Positions 17,148 through 27,005 are shown, counted from the first letter of the stretch. The stretch: DNA of 64,000 nucleotides from Prevotella sp. S7-1-8 (GCF_000758925.1 NZ_JRNC01000012.1:1-64000); one strand, 5' to 3'. Numbers and translations: made by a program. The notes: generated by a model not told the origin, from the sequence alone.

Positions 17148-18737
17148 TTATTTCTCTGTCACGGTAGCGGTTTTGGCTTCGGGGTCAAGTTCGATGAGAT
17201 AGGTACCCGCGCCAATCTTGATGTTTGGGCCACCTTGGGTAAGACCCGTCAAGGCACCACCGAAGTTCTTTTCCCATGAGCCATCCCAACGGAACTTGTA
17301 CTCACCATCTTTCATCTTTATGGTGATGGACCACTTCTTGGTCTTGGGGTTGTAGGTCATCAGTTGTCCCTTGTCCCATTTACCGGGGGTAGCGTCGCCG
17401 ATAATCTCCCATCCTGTCTTGGCAATGGAGGCAAGCATCTTCTTGGTGTTGGCCGTGATGCGATACCAGCCGCCTTCGGTGAGCTTGATGTTGGCGCCAT
17501 CGCCAAGGGCAAACTCTGCCTTGGTCTTGGTGTCGTTCCATTTCACTTCGTCTACGCTTCCCAGCCATTTGCCGTCATCGTAGAGCTTGAACTCTGTGTT
17601 GGCAGGATAGTAATAGATGCCCGTGTATTGGAAGTCGCGGCTCTTTGACTCGAGTCGGTAAGCGTCTTTTGCTGTCGGATTCCAACCCTGATAAGAGCCA
17701 GGCACTGAAAGCTCGGTACTCGACACTTCGATGTTGGTCTCTTCCATGGTGTAGGTGTACTTGCCCGCGGTGGTCAAATTGAGCTTCACGATGTATGCGT
17801 GTGTCTCGGCCACCTTGAGGTTGTTGCCATCTTGCGCCAAAACGTCTGGATTGGTTTTGTCGCTACCATAGTTGATTTTCCATCCCTCATTGGCGCGGAA
17901 CTTAAACTCTTTATCTGTCAACGGTGTGATAGCCGTCCACATACGGGTGTCTTTGTCGTACTCCATCTTGGTGTCTTTGGTCCATCCACCAGACGTAGCC
18001 TCTCCAATCATGCCCCATGTACAAGGCTCTCCGATGGTCACCTTGCCGCCGGGTGCGAGCGTCACCTCCACAAATCCCTTGTGCTTTGCATCAACCTTCT
18101 GGTCTTTGGCGAGCACCTTGGTAACGTCTTTGCCATCCACGACAGCGAAAGAACACTCTTCATCGAACTGCACCCAACCTTTGTAAGTGCCGTCGCCGTC
18201 AGGGTCGCCAAGGAGATAAGCCTTGGTATAATCCCACTCCGGATAACCCACAGCCACGTAGGCATACTTCCAGTTGATGCTCACGGTGTTGGGGTCGTAA
18301 GGCGTGGCCTTGAAGTTGACAGTGTTCTGCGCGTCGTTGGTCATCGTCTTGAATGCCGAAGACTTGAGCGACACGGTGAAGTCGTATGTGTGCCCGGGGT
18401 AGGCGCCTACCTTTGCCAACAGCGCGTTCATTGCTTCGTTGGTGAATGTGAGCTTTGTGTCTTCTGTTATGCCAGCCACGACACTCTTCTTGTTCTCGTT
18501 ATTGGTAATCGTAACCGTGTAATCCACTACCGCTCCTTTGCCGTAGTTTGCTTTTTCCCAACTGATTTGTGGAAAATCCGCAGCACTGTTTGCCTTTGTG
18601 AATGTTATCGAGGCTGGATTGACAGCGTTGAGCTTCGCGGCTTGTTGCAGCTTGAGTACTGGCGTGGTGATATCGTCAGAGCACGATGTCATGGCCATGA
18701 AACCAGCTGCGAGGAATAATATATTTTTTAATTTCAT
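17148..18737 (-). CDS. SusE/SusF-like outer-membrane starch-binding lipoprotein
   Basis: Probable surface lipoprotein of 529 aa. The lipobox MTSC places the lipidated residue at Cys19, followed by SDD, which fits the Bacteroidetes lipoprotein export signal. After an N-terminal SusE-type Ig-like region (about 25-145) there are repeated segments of the kind seen in SusE/F starch-binding domains: GMIGEATSGGWTKDTKM (near 238), VPGSYQGWNPTAKDAYRLE (near 348) and EIIGDATPGKWDKGQLMTYN (near 443). It likely tethers starch next to SusC/D. It is the third gene of the operon, 27 bp after susD. Confidence 0.9.
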   Translation of the reverse strand: MKLKNILFLAAGFMAMTSCSDDITTPVLKLQQAAKLNAVNPASITFTKANSAADFPQISWEKANYGKGAVVDYTVTITNNENKKSVVAGITEDTKLTFTNEAMNALLAKVGAYPGHTYDFTVSLKSSAFKTMTNDAQNTVNFKATPYDPNTVSINWKYAYVAVGYPEWDYTKAYLLGDPDGDGTYKGWVQFDEECSFAVVDGKDVTKVLAKDQKVDAKHKGFVEVTLAPGGKVTIGEPCTWGMIGEATSGGWTKDTKMEYDKDTRMWTAITPLTDKEFKFRANEGWKINYGSDKTNPDVLAQDGNNLKVAETHAYIVKLNLTTAGKYTYTMEETNIEVSSTELSVPGSYQGWNPTAKDAYRLESKSRDFQYTGIYYYPANTEFKLYDDGKWLGSVDEVKWNDTKTKAEFALGDGANIKLTEGGWYRITANTKKMLASIAKTGWEIIGDATPGKWDKGQLMTYNPKTKKWSITIKMKDGEYKFRWDGSWEKNFGGALTGLTQGGPNIKIGAGTYLIELDPEAKTATVTEK

Positions 18738-18764
18738 GATCTTTAGTTTTAATCAGTTTATCCA

Positions 18765-20384
18765 TTAATAACCATCGTTCTGTTTCAAGTTGAGGTTGGA
18801 GCCAATGTCGTCTGAAGGCAATGGGAACACCTTATACTTGTCGTTCACGGCTTTACCTTCGGCCACGCCGCCCTTCCAAGGCCATACATAATCGGCAGAA
18901 GTATACTTGCCAAAGCGCACGAGGTCGGTGCGACGCTGAGCCTCAAAGAAGAGTTCGCGTCCGCGCTCGTCGAGCAAGAACTTCAACGTGAGGTTGTTGT
19001 CATCTATTGGCGCCGCGGTCTTGTCCTTGTATGCGCGCTTGCGCAGCAGGTTCAGGTATTTCATGGCATCGTTCTTTGAGGCGCCTGTGCCTCCGCGGAG
19101 AACCGCCTCGGCCAAGTTCAGGTAGATTTCGCCCAATCGGAACAATGGGAAGTCAACGTAAGCCTCGTTGGACGCGGGCTTGCTGCCATTCTTGTTAAGA
19201 TTGCAGAACTTGGTCACGGGAATACCGTTGTCCTTGAAGTCGCCCTCCTTGACAATTTCCACATTCTTGGTTCCGTCCAAGCGCAGCATAGAGAAACGAG
19301 TGTCTTTTTTGTATTCGTTCTCGTTGGTGAATAGCTTGAGCAGTGACGACTTGGCGCGCACGCCCTGCCAAGCGCCCTTGGCATTAGTCTCTTCTTGGAA
19401 TTGTGAAGAACCCCAACACAACAGAGCAGTCATACCACCCCAAGTCATGGTTTGATCACCTTCATAGCGAAGTGGGAAAATCATTTCCTTGGAATGATCA
19501 TTGTCAGCCTTGAACATGTCAGCGTATTTGGGTTCCAACTCATAGCCGGCGTCGATAATCTTCTTGCAATAAGTGATACACTCTGTGTACTTCTTCACCC
19601 CCACGTAGGTCTCGGCATTGAGATACAAACGTGACAGGGCAGCCCATGCGGCGGCCTTGTTGGCCTGTCCGTAGTTGGGATTGTAACCCACAACTGGGGA
19701 CGAGAGATCTTTCTCGCTTTCGAGTAATTCTTTCTCCACGTAGTTGAAGAGGTCTTTCTTCATGATTTGCTTGGGACGCTTGCTGCCTATCGGGCTGTTC
19801 TCGTCAAAGAACGGATAGTTGCGATACAAGTCAAGGGCGTACATGTAAGTGAGCGCGCGCAAGAATCGAGCCTCGGCCCTATACTCCTTGATAGTATTTT
19901 TCACTTCATTGCTACAACCGCGGCTACTGAGTTTGTCATCGGTGGTCTCACGAAGGAAAGCGTTGGCCAAGTTGATTTGGTAAGCCAATCGGTAATACGA
20001 TCCCTTGATCCATGGACTTGACGAATCCCAAGAAAGATGGTTAAAGTCGGGGATTCCAGGGTCGTTCCAAGCGCAGTGGGCCATGTCTGAGGCTAATTCT
20101 TGCATGTTCCATAGCATGCGTAAGAAAGAAGCCTGCGAGCCACCGTCAATACCCTTGACGTCTTGGTCGGCGTCTCCACCTTTGTTTCCACCTATCACCA
20201 TGCCCGCATAAATCTTGGCGAGACTTTGGGTGTAAGCGTTGATGTTGGCCTTGAACACCACGTTGGAAACCAACTCGTCCTTGTCCAAAGGCTGAGTGTC
20301 CAAGTCGTTTACGCACGATGTCGTTCCCAACAACGCTCCCGTGAGGAGCAAGAACAACGATTTTTTAATATGATATGTTTTCAT
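18765..20384 (-). CDS. susD: SusD-family outer-membrane starch-binding lipoprotein
   Basis: Surface lipoprotein lid of the SusCD complex, 539 aa. The lipobox GTTSC puts the lipidated residue at Cys24. The RagB/SusD fold is recognisable from the N-terminal TPR-like helices (LYLNAETYVGVKKYTECI) and the C-terminal conserved block LLDERGRELFFEAQRRTDLVRFGKY. The C-terminus NLNLKQNDGY is complete. It starts 14 bp after susC, as usual for a SusC/D pair. Homology of the whole locus to the starch system makes starch or maltooligosaccharide the probable ligand. Confidence 0.95.
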   Translation of the reverse strand: MKTYHIKKSLFLLLTGALLGTTSCVNDLDTQPLDKDELVSNVVFKANINAYTQSLAKIYAGMVIGGNKGGDADQDVKGIDGGSQASFLRMLWNMQELASDMAHCAWNDPGIPDFNHLSWDSSSPWIKGSYYRLAYQINLANAFLRETTDDKLSSRGCSNEVKNTIKEYRAEARFLRALTYMYALDLYRNYPFFDENSPIGSKRPKQIMKKDLFNYVEKELLESEKDLSSPVVGYNPNYGQANKAAAWAALSRLYLNAETYVGVKKYTECITYCKKIIDAGYELEPKYADMFKADNDHSKEMIFPLRYEGDQTMTWGGMTALLCWGSSQFQEETNAKGAWQGVRAKSSLLKLFTNENEYKKDTRFSMLRLDGTKNVEIVKEGDFKDNGIPVTKFCNLNKNGSKPASNEAYVDFPLFRLGEIYLNLAEAVLRGGTGASKNDAMKYLNLLRKRAYKDKTAAPIDDNNLTLKFLLDERGRELFFEAQRRTDLVRFGKYTSADYVWPWKGGVAEGKAVNDKYKVFPLPSDDIGSNLNLKQNDGY

Positions 20385-20398
20385 TTTTTACTTGCTAT

Positions 20399-23300
20399 TT
20401 AGAATTTGAAATTGAAACCAAACATAAACGAGATAGGTCTCGGATAGATCTTGTTGTCTATTCCTTCGCCGCTGATTTCAGGATCAATGCCACTGTACTT
20501 GGTGATGACAAATGGGTTTTGCACGGTGAGATACAGACGCGCGGACTGTTTGTCGGTGAACAGCTTGCTGAAGGTGTAACCGAGCGTGATGTTATCCATG
20601 CGCACGAAGTCGGCTTTCTGAACGTAATAGCTGCTGCGGAACTGCCCAATATGGAAGTTCTTGTTGGCGGCGGAGTTCAGGCGGTTCTTCAAGAAGCCTG
20701 ACTGGTCGTACATCTGTGAGCCGTCCCATGCCTCGCGGTTAGACTGTGTGTTGTTGTACACGTAGTTGCCGATGCTTGAGCGAAGCGCGAACGACAAATC
20801 CCAGTTCTTGTAATTCATCTGCGAAGTCAAGCCCATGTACACGTCTGGAGCCGATTTCTTGTAAGGAATAAGGTCGGCCTCGTCTATCTTGTTGTCGTTG
20901 TTCTGGTCCACGTAAGCCCCCTCGATAGGAGTTCCGTTCTTGTCATACATCTGCTCAAACACGTAGAACGAGTTGTATGGCTTGCCAACGGAGTTAATCT
21001 GAACATTGTAACCCACGGCGCCATCTACACCACCATGAATCACGCCCTTGTATCTGGGGTCGTCGTTGATGGTAAGTTTGGTAATGGTGTTTTTGTTGTA
21101 CGACACGTTGTAGCCCAATGTCCACTGGAAATTCTTGGTTGTGATGGGGTGCGCTGTCAACGAGAGTTCCACACCCTTGTTTTCCAACGTGCCCACGTTG
21201 GTCAATATTTCATTGCTGAAGTTGGTGCCGGCTGGTGCCGTCACGGTGTTCAACAGGTTGTTGGTCTGACGATAATAGAAATCCAACGTACCCGAGAGTA
21301 TGCCCTTGAAGATTCCAAAGTCGAGGCCGGCGTTGTAGGTTGTGGTCTCTTCCCACTTCAAATTCTCGTCGTAAGCCAATGGCGCGATGAGCTGTACGCG
21401 CTTGTCACCGAAGTAGTAATTGGCTCCGGGCTGTGAGTAAGTGTAGCGCGCCATGTAAGGATAGTCGCCGCTATTGAGGTTCTGCTGACCTGTCACGCCG
21501 TATCCCAAACGCAGTTTCAGGTCGTTGAGCCATTGTGTGTCTTTCAAGAAAGACTCCTCGTTGATGCGCCAAGCCAAAGCCACGGATGGGAAAACACCCC
21601 AGCGGTTGTTCTTGTTGAAACGCGAGGAACCGTCGTTACGCAGCGTGAACGTCAAGAGGTAGCGATCCAATAAGGTGTAGTTCACGCGGCCGAAGAACGA
21701 CACGAGGTAGTTTTCCGTGACAAGGTCTTCCGCGCCTTTGTAGAACTCTTTGCCGTACTCCTTGGCTTTGGCTGCGGAGTAGGGGAATTTAGTCCATTCC
21801 GAGCGATAGAAGTGCTGCCATGAATAACCGGCCATGGCGTCGATGAAGTGTGCGCCGAAAGTGTTGGAGTAGTCCATGTAGAACTCCATCAGCGTGTTGC
21901 GTTTGAGCTGCCAGAAGCTGCTGTTCTCACCAAATCCTTTCTTGAAGTTGCCCCAAGTCCACGACATGGGCGAGTTGTCCACGGTAACCACGTCGCCAGT
22001 TCCTTTGGAAACGTCATATCCTACGTTGAGGTTCGCGCGCAGTTCGGGCAAGAAATGGAATTTGTAATCAAGTTGAATGTTGCCGATGCTGCGGTACACC
22101 TTTGACTTGTCGCTCTTGTCCGTGAGTATGGAGACGGGATTAGCCAACGCAATGTCAATGGGCTTTCCGTCCTTCTTGAGATACATGAAATAGCCGTTGC
22201 CATACTTTGAGCCTTTCATATAGATGGGCTGCGTGGGGTCATATTGTGTCGCCATGCCCAAAGAGCCAAGGTCAGCAAAACGGTTTGTGTTGTAAATGCC
22301 CTTGAGGTTCAGCTGTACGCTGAGGTGCTTGTCAAAGAATTGCGGACTCAAGTTGACAGCGCCCGTGAAGCGTTCCATGTCAGATGTCTTCACGATACCA
22401 TTCTCTTTCGTGTAACCTACCGACACACGGTAAGGCAGATTGGCCACCGCGCCCGACACACTGACGTTGTGATCGGTGCTCAACGATGTGCGCAACACTT
22501 CCTTCTGCCAGTTGGTGTTGGCGCTGCCAAGCGCGTTTGCCTGCAGGCTTCCCTTGCCAAACTTGGAGGTAACAAAGTGCTTGAAGTCGTTTGCCGACAT
22601 CACATCCACCTCTTTGGCGTGGGTGCTTACCTTTACAGAACCGCTATATCCAACTTGGATGCCACCCACCTTGCCTTTCTTGGTGGTGATAAGAATCACA
22701 CCGTTTGACGCGCGCGAACCATAGATAGCCGTTGCCGACGCATCCTTCAATATGGTCATGGTGGCAATATCGTCAGGGTTAACGGTGCTCAGAGGGTTGG
22801 CCATACCTTTGATTTCGCCATCATCCACTGGCACACCATCGATAACTACCAATGGGTTGTTAGACGCCGACATGGACGAGCCACCGCGAATACGTATCTT
22901 TGCCCCGGCGCCCGGCGCGCCACCATCCGTGATAACGCTCACACCGGCAGCCTTACCTACAAGCATGTCGCTTGCGGAGGTTACGGCGCCCTTGACCATT
23001 TTCTCTGCGTTCAATGCGGTGACACTACCTGTCAGGTCGTTCTTTTTAACCCTGCCATAACCAATCACCACCACTTCGTTGAGGGATTCGCTCTTCGCTT
23101 CTTTCAGGGTGAAGACCATGTTGGCGGTTGCCGGAGCTTCCACAACACCATAGCCAATATAGCTTACGGAGACTTTGGCGCCAGAAGCGGCGTTGAGTGT
23201 GAAGTTGCCGTCAATGTCGGTCACCGTTCCACTCGTATGCCCTACAATTCTAACGGTGGCGCCAATGATCGGTTCGCCGGCCTCATCTTTTACATGACCT

Positions 23301-23401
23301 TTCACAACGATTTGCTGCGCAAAGGCACTTGCTGAAAGGACCAACACGCACAAAAGTGTTAGTAATCTCAGCGGAAACGTGAATTTTTCCTGCTTCATCA
23401 T
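20399..23401 (-). CDS. susC: SusC-family TonB-dependent outer-membrane transporter
   Basis: TonB-dependent importer of maltooligosaccharides, 1000 aa. A signal peptide ends near ASAFAQ (residue 29). Then come a carboxypeptidase-regulatory-like domain (VKGHVKDEAGEPIIGATV), a TonB-box-like segment SLNEVVVIGYGRVKK, the plug domain (SGASNNPLVVIDG-type region around residue 180), and a 22-strand barrel ending in the aromatic C-terminus SFMFGFNFKF. Two adjacent ATG codons begin the frame; the first is used. It is the first gene of the sus operon, divergent from the LacI-family gene with a shared control region. Confidence 0.96.
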   Translation of the reverse strand: MMKQEKFTFPLRLLTLLCVLVLSASAFAQQIVVKGHVKDEAGEPIIGATVRIVGHTSGTVTDIDGNFTLNAASGAKVSVSYIGYGVVEAPATANMVFTLKEAKSESLNEVVVIGYGRVKKNDLTGSVTALNAEKMVKGAVTSASDMLVGKAAGVSVITDGGAPGAGAKIRIRGGSSMSASNNPLVVIDGVPVDDGEIKGMANPLSTVNPDDIATMTILKDASATAIYGSRASNGVILITTKKGKVGGIQVGYSGSVKVSTHAKEVDVMSANDFKHFVTSKFGKGSLQANALGSANTNWQKEVLRTSLSTDHNVSVSGAVANLPYRVSVGYTKENGIVKTSDMERFTGAVNLSPQFFDKHLSVQLNLKGIYNTNRFADLGSLGMATQYDPTQPIYMKGSKYGNGYFMYLKKDGKPIDIALANPVSILTDKSDKSKVYRSIGNIQLDYKFHFLPELRANLNVGYDVSKGTGDVVTVDNSPMSWTWGNFKKGFGENSSFWQLKRNTLMEFYMDYSNTFGAHFIDAMAGYSWQHFYRSEWTKFPYSAAKAKEYGKEFYKGAEDLVTENYLVSFFGRVNYTLLDRYLLTFTLRNDGSSRFNKNNRWGVFPSVALAWRINEESFLKDTQWLNDLKLRLGYGVTGQQNLNSGDYPYMARYTYSQPGANYYFGDKRVQLIAPLAYDENLKWEETTTYNAGLDFGIFKGILSGTLDFYYRQTNNLLNTVTAPAGTNFSNEILTNVGTLENKGVELSLTAHPITTKNFQWTLGYNVSYNKNTITKLTINDDPRYKGVIHGGVDGAVGYNVQINSVGKPYNSFYVFEQMYDKNGTPIEGAYVDQNNDNKIDEADLIPYKKSAPDVYMGLTSQMNYKNWDLSFALRSSIGNYVYNNTQSNREAWDGSQMYDQSGFLKNRLNSAANKNFHIGQFRSSYYVQKADFVRMDNITLGYTFSKLFTDKQSARLYLTVQNPFVITKYSGIDPEISGEGIDNKIYPRPISFMFGFNFKF

Positions 23402-23523
23402 TTTGGTTTTTAAGTTTATATTAAGTTATTGTCTCGTCTAAAGGTAGTCATCCCGTCCGCGAATTGTTGTTTAGGCTGCTGGGTCGGGGATGATTGTTTT
23501 TCTGTTAGCATCGATTGATATTG

Positions 23524-23531
23524 CAAAAATA
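23524..23531 (-). promoter_or_regulatory. Candidate -7 box of the susC operon
   Basis: The minus strand reads TATTTTTG, a TAnnTTTG match, giving a leader of about 115 nt. No -33 TTTG is seen about 20 nt upstream, which would fit a promoter that needs an activator. The LacI-type operator centre lies 61.5 bp upstream of the box. Confidence 0.5.
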
Positions 23532-23584
23532 GTCCTTATTTGGGTAGCTTGATGTTTTTTAACGGCAAATTTGATATTATTGAC

Positions 23585-23600
23585 GTGCAATCGTTTGCAC
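23585..23600. promoter_or_regulatory. LacI-family operator candidate between susC and the regulator gene
   Basis: GTGCAATCGTTTGCAC is a 16-bp near-perfect palindrome (7 of 8 base pairs) with the central CG typical of LacI-family operators. It overlaps the -33 element of the regulator's own predicted promoter, suggesting autorepression. The core GCAATCGTTTGC matches 11 of 12 positions of the palindrome upstream of malQ. Confidence 0.65.
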
Positions 23601-23626
23601 TGATTAAAGTAAAAATTGTATTTTTG
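23594..23626 (+). promoter_or_regulatory. Promoter P1 of the LacI-family regulator gene
   Basis: TTTG (23594-23597) and TATTTTTG (23619-23626) are separated by 21 nt, a good two-part match. A second -7-like box TATTTTTG lies at 23654-23661 without a -33 partner. The -33 element is inside the operator candidate. Confidence 0.5.
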
Positions 23627-23745
23627 CAAATGGCTAATTATATGTTAATTGCGTATTTTTGCAACATCTACCTCATAACCGCGCCGTCATGGTTGCGATA
23701 TTAGAGCCATGGCATGGCAAGTTGCCTTCATTTCAGACCTAAATT

Positions 23746-24771
23746 ATGAAACCGTCAATCCCGATAACGATGAAAGATATTGCCCGAGCCCTTGGGGTGT
23801 CGGTGGCAACGGTGTCTCGTGCCTTGAAAGACAGCCCAAGCATCAGCCTGGCGCAGCGCGAGAAGATACAGGATTACGCGCGGGAACATAATTATAGCCC
23901 AAACGTGCTGGCCGAGAGCTTGCGCAATAGCAGGAAGAGGCCCATGAAGATCATAGGCGTGATACTTCCGCAGTTTCAACACTATTACTTTTCGTCCGTA
24001 TTGAGTGGCATAGAGCGAGAGGCCGCTTCGCGCGGATATGCCATCATGATTGGCCAGAGCGCCGAGGAATACGATCTCGAGGTGCAACTCTGCCGTCGGT
24101 TCTATGAGCAGAAAGTGTGTGGCGTCATCGTTTCGCAAGCCAAGGACACCCGGCGGTACGACCATTTCCAAAAACTCATTGACAATGGAATGCCGCTTGT
24201 GTTTTATGATCGTATTTGCACAGGGCTCGATTGCAACCGCGTCGTGGTGGATGACTACCAAGGAGCGTTCAACGCCGTTACCCATCTCATCGTGACTGGT
24301 TGCCGGCGCATCGCCTATTACAGCTCGCCGATGAACATGCAGATATCCAAAAATAGATACAATGGTTACCGTGACGCGCTGCTGCGGCATGGCCTTCAGC
24401 CCGACGAGCGTTTTTTTCGCATCTGTGACAACCGTGCGTACGCGGAGGCCATCACCCCTGACATACTATCCCAAAAAGACATTCCGGATGGGTTTTTCGC
24501 CGTGAACGACGACACGGCCATCGGCATTCTGTACACGGCCAAGCGCATGGGCTTCAAGGTGCCGGCCGAAATATCCATCTGTGGATTTACCAATGGCCAG
24601 CGCGCCATGGCTTGCGACCCTATGCTTACCACCGTGGAGCAACGCGGGGTGCGGGTGGGCGAGGAGGCCGCCGATATTCTTATTAACAAGGTTGAGGGGC
24701 TTACGCCAATGGAAAAGATAGACAAGCGGGTGGTGAGGACGCGCTTGGTGGTGAGGGGGACGACGAGATAG
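23746..24771 (+). CDS. LacI/GalR-family transcriptional regulator of starch utilisation
   Basis: DNA-binding regulator of 341 aa. The helix-turn-helix is MKDIARALGVSVATVSRALKD (about residues 9-28), with the LacI hinge near YSPNVLAESLR. A periplasmic-binding-protein-like effector domain follows (about 63-330; IIGVILPQFQHYYFSSVLSGIE, FFAVNDDTAIGILY). The first ATG (23746) adds eight residues before the helix-turn-helix; the ATG at 23770 is an alternative. Its position between the susC operon and the sugar transporter, with palindromes near susC and malQ, indicates control of the starch regulon. The effector is probably maltose or a maltooligosaccharide (inference). Confidence 0.93.
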   Translation: MKPSIPITMKDIARALGVSVATVSRALKDSPSISLAQREKIQDYAREHNYSPNVLAESLRNSRKRPMKIIGVILPQFQHYYFSSVLSGIEREAASRGYAIMIGQSAEEYDLEVQLCRRFYEQKVCGVIVSQAKDTRRYDHFQKLIDNGMPLVFYDRICTGLDCNRVVVDDYQGAFNAVTHLIVTGCRRIAYYSSPMNMQISKNRYNGYRDALLRHGLQPDERFFRICDNRAYAEAITPDILSQKDIPDGFFAVNDDTAIGILYTAKRMGFKVPAEISICGFTNGQRAMACDPMLTTVEQRGVRVGEEAADILINKVEGLTPMEKIDKRVVRTRLVVRGTTR

Positions 24772-25321
24772 CTCGCGTCTCGAGGCTTTCAACTCACGGA
24801 CAGGAAATGCCATTATTAAATTTTCATATCGCAATTTGGATTTAACGTTTCAATCATGAAAGATGTATACGATAATGTTACCATGGTGAAAAGCATGGGT
24901 TTTGCCCCTCGCGGTGCAAGGATCGAGCGTTGTTTGCGAGAAAGTTTTCGCGAGTATGATTTGACAAGCCGGATATTTGGGCGCGGCGCAAGCGTGGAAG
25001 CCAACGCCCGAGAGTCGTCGCGAGGGCATAACCGCGCGGACATCCGTTCAAATGCGGCCATTGCCTTGCGTGGGGCGGGGGAGTCGAGCCGTTGGCTCGG
25101 GCCGTTGCGCCAAGTGGGATATATGCCAAGGCAAGATAAAACAAGTACGAACAACGATAGCGCGGGGGCGCGCAAGGTGTCAACGCCTATCGTAAAATCA
25201 ATATCAACAGCAAACGATAAAAATATAAAAACAGAACCGCTATCTTGACCGGTTGCCATAATTGAGCGTCGGAAACGACGCGTCGTAAATTATCACACCA
25301 CCTAATTGTGCATCGTAAATT
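24772..25321. other. Gap between the regulator and the MFS transporter
   Basis: A 130-codon frame (24856-25248) exists but is rich in Arg and Ser, lacks any recognised motif and has a comparable frame on the opposite strand, so I do not call a gene. Near the transporter there are a 12-bp palindrome ACGACGCGTCGT (25275-25286) and an 11-bp direct repeat TCGTAAATTAT at 25283 and 25313, the second overlapping the transporter start codon. No good TAnnTTTG box was found. Confidence 0.5.
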
Positions 25322-26644
25322 ATGAATAGTGAATTAAAAAAGCCCAATTTGTCCTTTTGGGGTTTATGGAACCTTAGTTTTGGTTTCTTCGGCGTGCAGA
25401 TAGCTTATGCCCTGCAGAGCGCGAACATCTCGAGAATTTTCGCCACGTTGGGGGCCGACCCCCACAGCCTTAGTTATTTTTGGATACTGCCCCCGTTGAT
25501 GGGCATTGTCGTGCAACCCATTGTCGGGTCGTGCTCTGACAAGACGTGGACGCGTTGGGGGCGGCGCGTGCCCTACCTGTTTCTTGGCGCCGCGCTGGCC
25601 GTCATCGTGATGTGCCTGCTGCCCAACGCCGGGTCGTTTGGCATGGCCGTGTCCACCGCCATGATGTTTGGATTGGTGGCGTTGATGTTTCTCGACACCT
25701 CCATCAACATGGCCATGCAGCCCTTCAAGATGCTTGTGGGAGACATGGTCAACGAGAAACAGAAGGCAAAAGCCTATTCCATACAGAGCTTCTTGTGCAA
25801 CGCGGGGTCGTTGGCGGGCTATGTCTTCCCGTTTTTGTTCGCCTTTTTAGGCATCGCCAACACCGCTCCCAAAGGCGTGGTGCCCGATTCGGTGATTTAT
25901 AGCTTCTATGTTGGCGCCGCCATCCTCATCCTTTGCGTTGTCTATACCGTTGCCAAGGTGAAAGAGTGGTCACCAAAAGAGTACGAGCAATACAACGGAG
26001 CCACCGAGACCTCTGGTGAGGACAAGGCCAGTGGCAACTGGATCAAACTGCTCCAGAACGCTCCGGCCACGTTCTGGAAAGTTGGTGTGGTACAATTTTT
26101 CTGCTGGATTGCGTTCATGTATATGTGGACATACACCAATGGCACGGTGGCTGCCAACGTGTGGGGTACCACCGATGTCGCCTCCGAGGGCTACCAGACG
26201 GCCGGCAACTGGGTGGGCATACTGTTTGCCGTGCAAGCCATCGGCTCTGTGCTGTGGGCCCCCATCCTGCCCAAGTTCACCAATCGCAAGATGGCTTATG
26301 CCGTAAGTCTGTTCTTGGGCGCGGCCGGATTTGTGTCGTGCGCCTTTGTCCACGACCAGTACCTGCTCTTCGTTCCGTTCTTGTTGATAGGCTTCGCGTG
26401 GGCCGCCATGCTCGCCATGCCGTTCACCTTTGTCACCAACGCCTTGCAGGGCTACGGTCACATGGGCGCCTATCTGGGCCTGTTCAATGGCACTATTTGT
26501 ATACCACAGATTGTGGCCGCGGCCATTGGCGGCGTCGTATTGGCTTTGGTTGGCAGCGTGCAGAGCCACATGATGGTTGTCGCCGGCATTTCGTTATTGC
26601 TGGGTGTCGCCGCCGTCTCGTTGATCAAGGATGTCAAGGACTGA
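25322..26644 (+). CDS. MFS sugar transporter (probable maltose/glucoside:cation symporter)
   Basis: Inner-membrane carrier of 440 aa with about 12 transmembrane helices. It resembles the sucrose/maltose symporter group: the N-terminus LSFWGLWNLSFGFFGVQIAYALQ, the loop motif SDKTWTRWGRRVPY between helices 2 and 3, and ANISRIFATLGA are typical. Context suggests import of maltose or maltooligosaccharides released by the periplasmic enzymes encoded nearby. It is transcribed in the same direction as the regulator but 550 bp away. The GH clusters have no other inner-membrane importer, which supports this role. Confidence 0.88.
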   Translation: MNSELKKPNLSFWGLWNLSFGFFGVQIAYALQSANISRIFATLGADPHSLSYFWILPPLMGIVVQPIVGSCSDKTWTRWGRRVPYLFLGAALAVIVMCLLPNAGSFGMAVSTAMMFGLVALMFLDTSINMAMQPFKMLVGDMVNEKQKAKAYSIQSFLCNAGSLAGYVFPFLFAFLGIANTAPKGVVPDSVIYSFYVGAAILILCVVYTVAKVKEWSPKEYEQYNGATETSGEDKASGNWIKLLQNAPATFWKVGVVQFFCWIAFMYMWTYTNGTVAANVWGTTDVASEGYQTAGNWVGILFAVQAIGSVLWAPILPKFTNRKMAYAVSLFLGAAGFVSCAFVHDQYLLFVPFLLIGFAWAAMLAMPFTFVTNALQGYGHMGAYLGLFNGTICIPQIVAAAIGGVVLALVGSVQSHMMVVAGISLLLGVAAVSLIKDVKD

Positions 26645-26748
26645 CGGTCTTGCAAAACACCTGATGTTTTCCATGCTCTCTCTCGCATCTCACTTCATCC
26701 CGGTTTGGGAAACAGAGGCTTGAGTGACAGGAGATGACAAAAGCGTTA

Positions 26749-26780
26749 AAGGCTGGGCTTCTCGCAAGGAGTCCAGCCTT
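26749..26780. terminator. Stable hairpin downstream of the MFS transporter
   Basis: The segment folds as a stem of about 14 pairs, two of them G-U, with arms AAGGCTGGGCTTCT and AGGAGTCCAGCCTT and a 4-nt loop. There is no T-tract on the plus strand, and only TTTAAC follows on the minus strand, so it may protect the mRNA 3' end more than terminate by itself. Confidence 0.45.
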
Positions 26781-26918
26781 GCGCGTGTCATGCCACAAAC
26801 CAGCGCCTGCTGATATGGCGACAAAAATAAACATATGAGTAAGAGCAGACAATGTTCAGATTGAAAATTCCGCTTCAAATTTTCTTAATCAGCATACTGA
26901 CAACTTGCGGATTTTATG

Positions 26919-26926
26919 TATTTTTG
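26919..26926 (+). promoter_or_regulatory. Candidate -7 box of the C10 protease gene
   Basis: TATTTTTG matches TAnnTTTG and lies 80 nt before the start codon. No clear -33 element is present. Confidence 0.45.
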
Positions 26927-27005
26927 CAAACTTGTTTACATGTCGAATTGTATCTACGCACTTTCATTTTATTAGCGATTACATATAGATTCAATAAAAT
27001 ACAGA

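Larger units (their letters stand above)
26645..27005. other. Gap between the MFS transporter and the C10 protease gene
   Basis: No gene seen. It contains a strong hairpin at 26749-26780 (listed separately) and the protease promoter box near 26919. Confidence 0.6.

Noticed and set aside
23618-23662. Two GTATTTTTGC matches to the CTnDOT target core
   Set aside because: They coincide with predicted -7 promoter boxes of the regulator gene, and no element junction is present there.
24856-25248. 130-codon frame between the regulator and the MFS transporter
   Set aside because: Arg/Ser-rich composition, a similar-sized frame on the opposite strand, and no promoter or motif; treated as non-coding.
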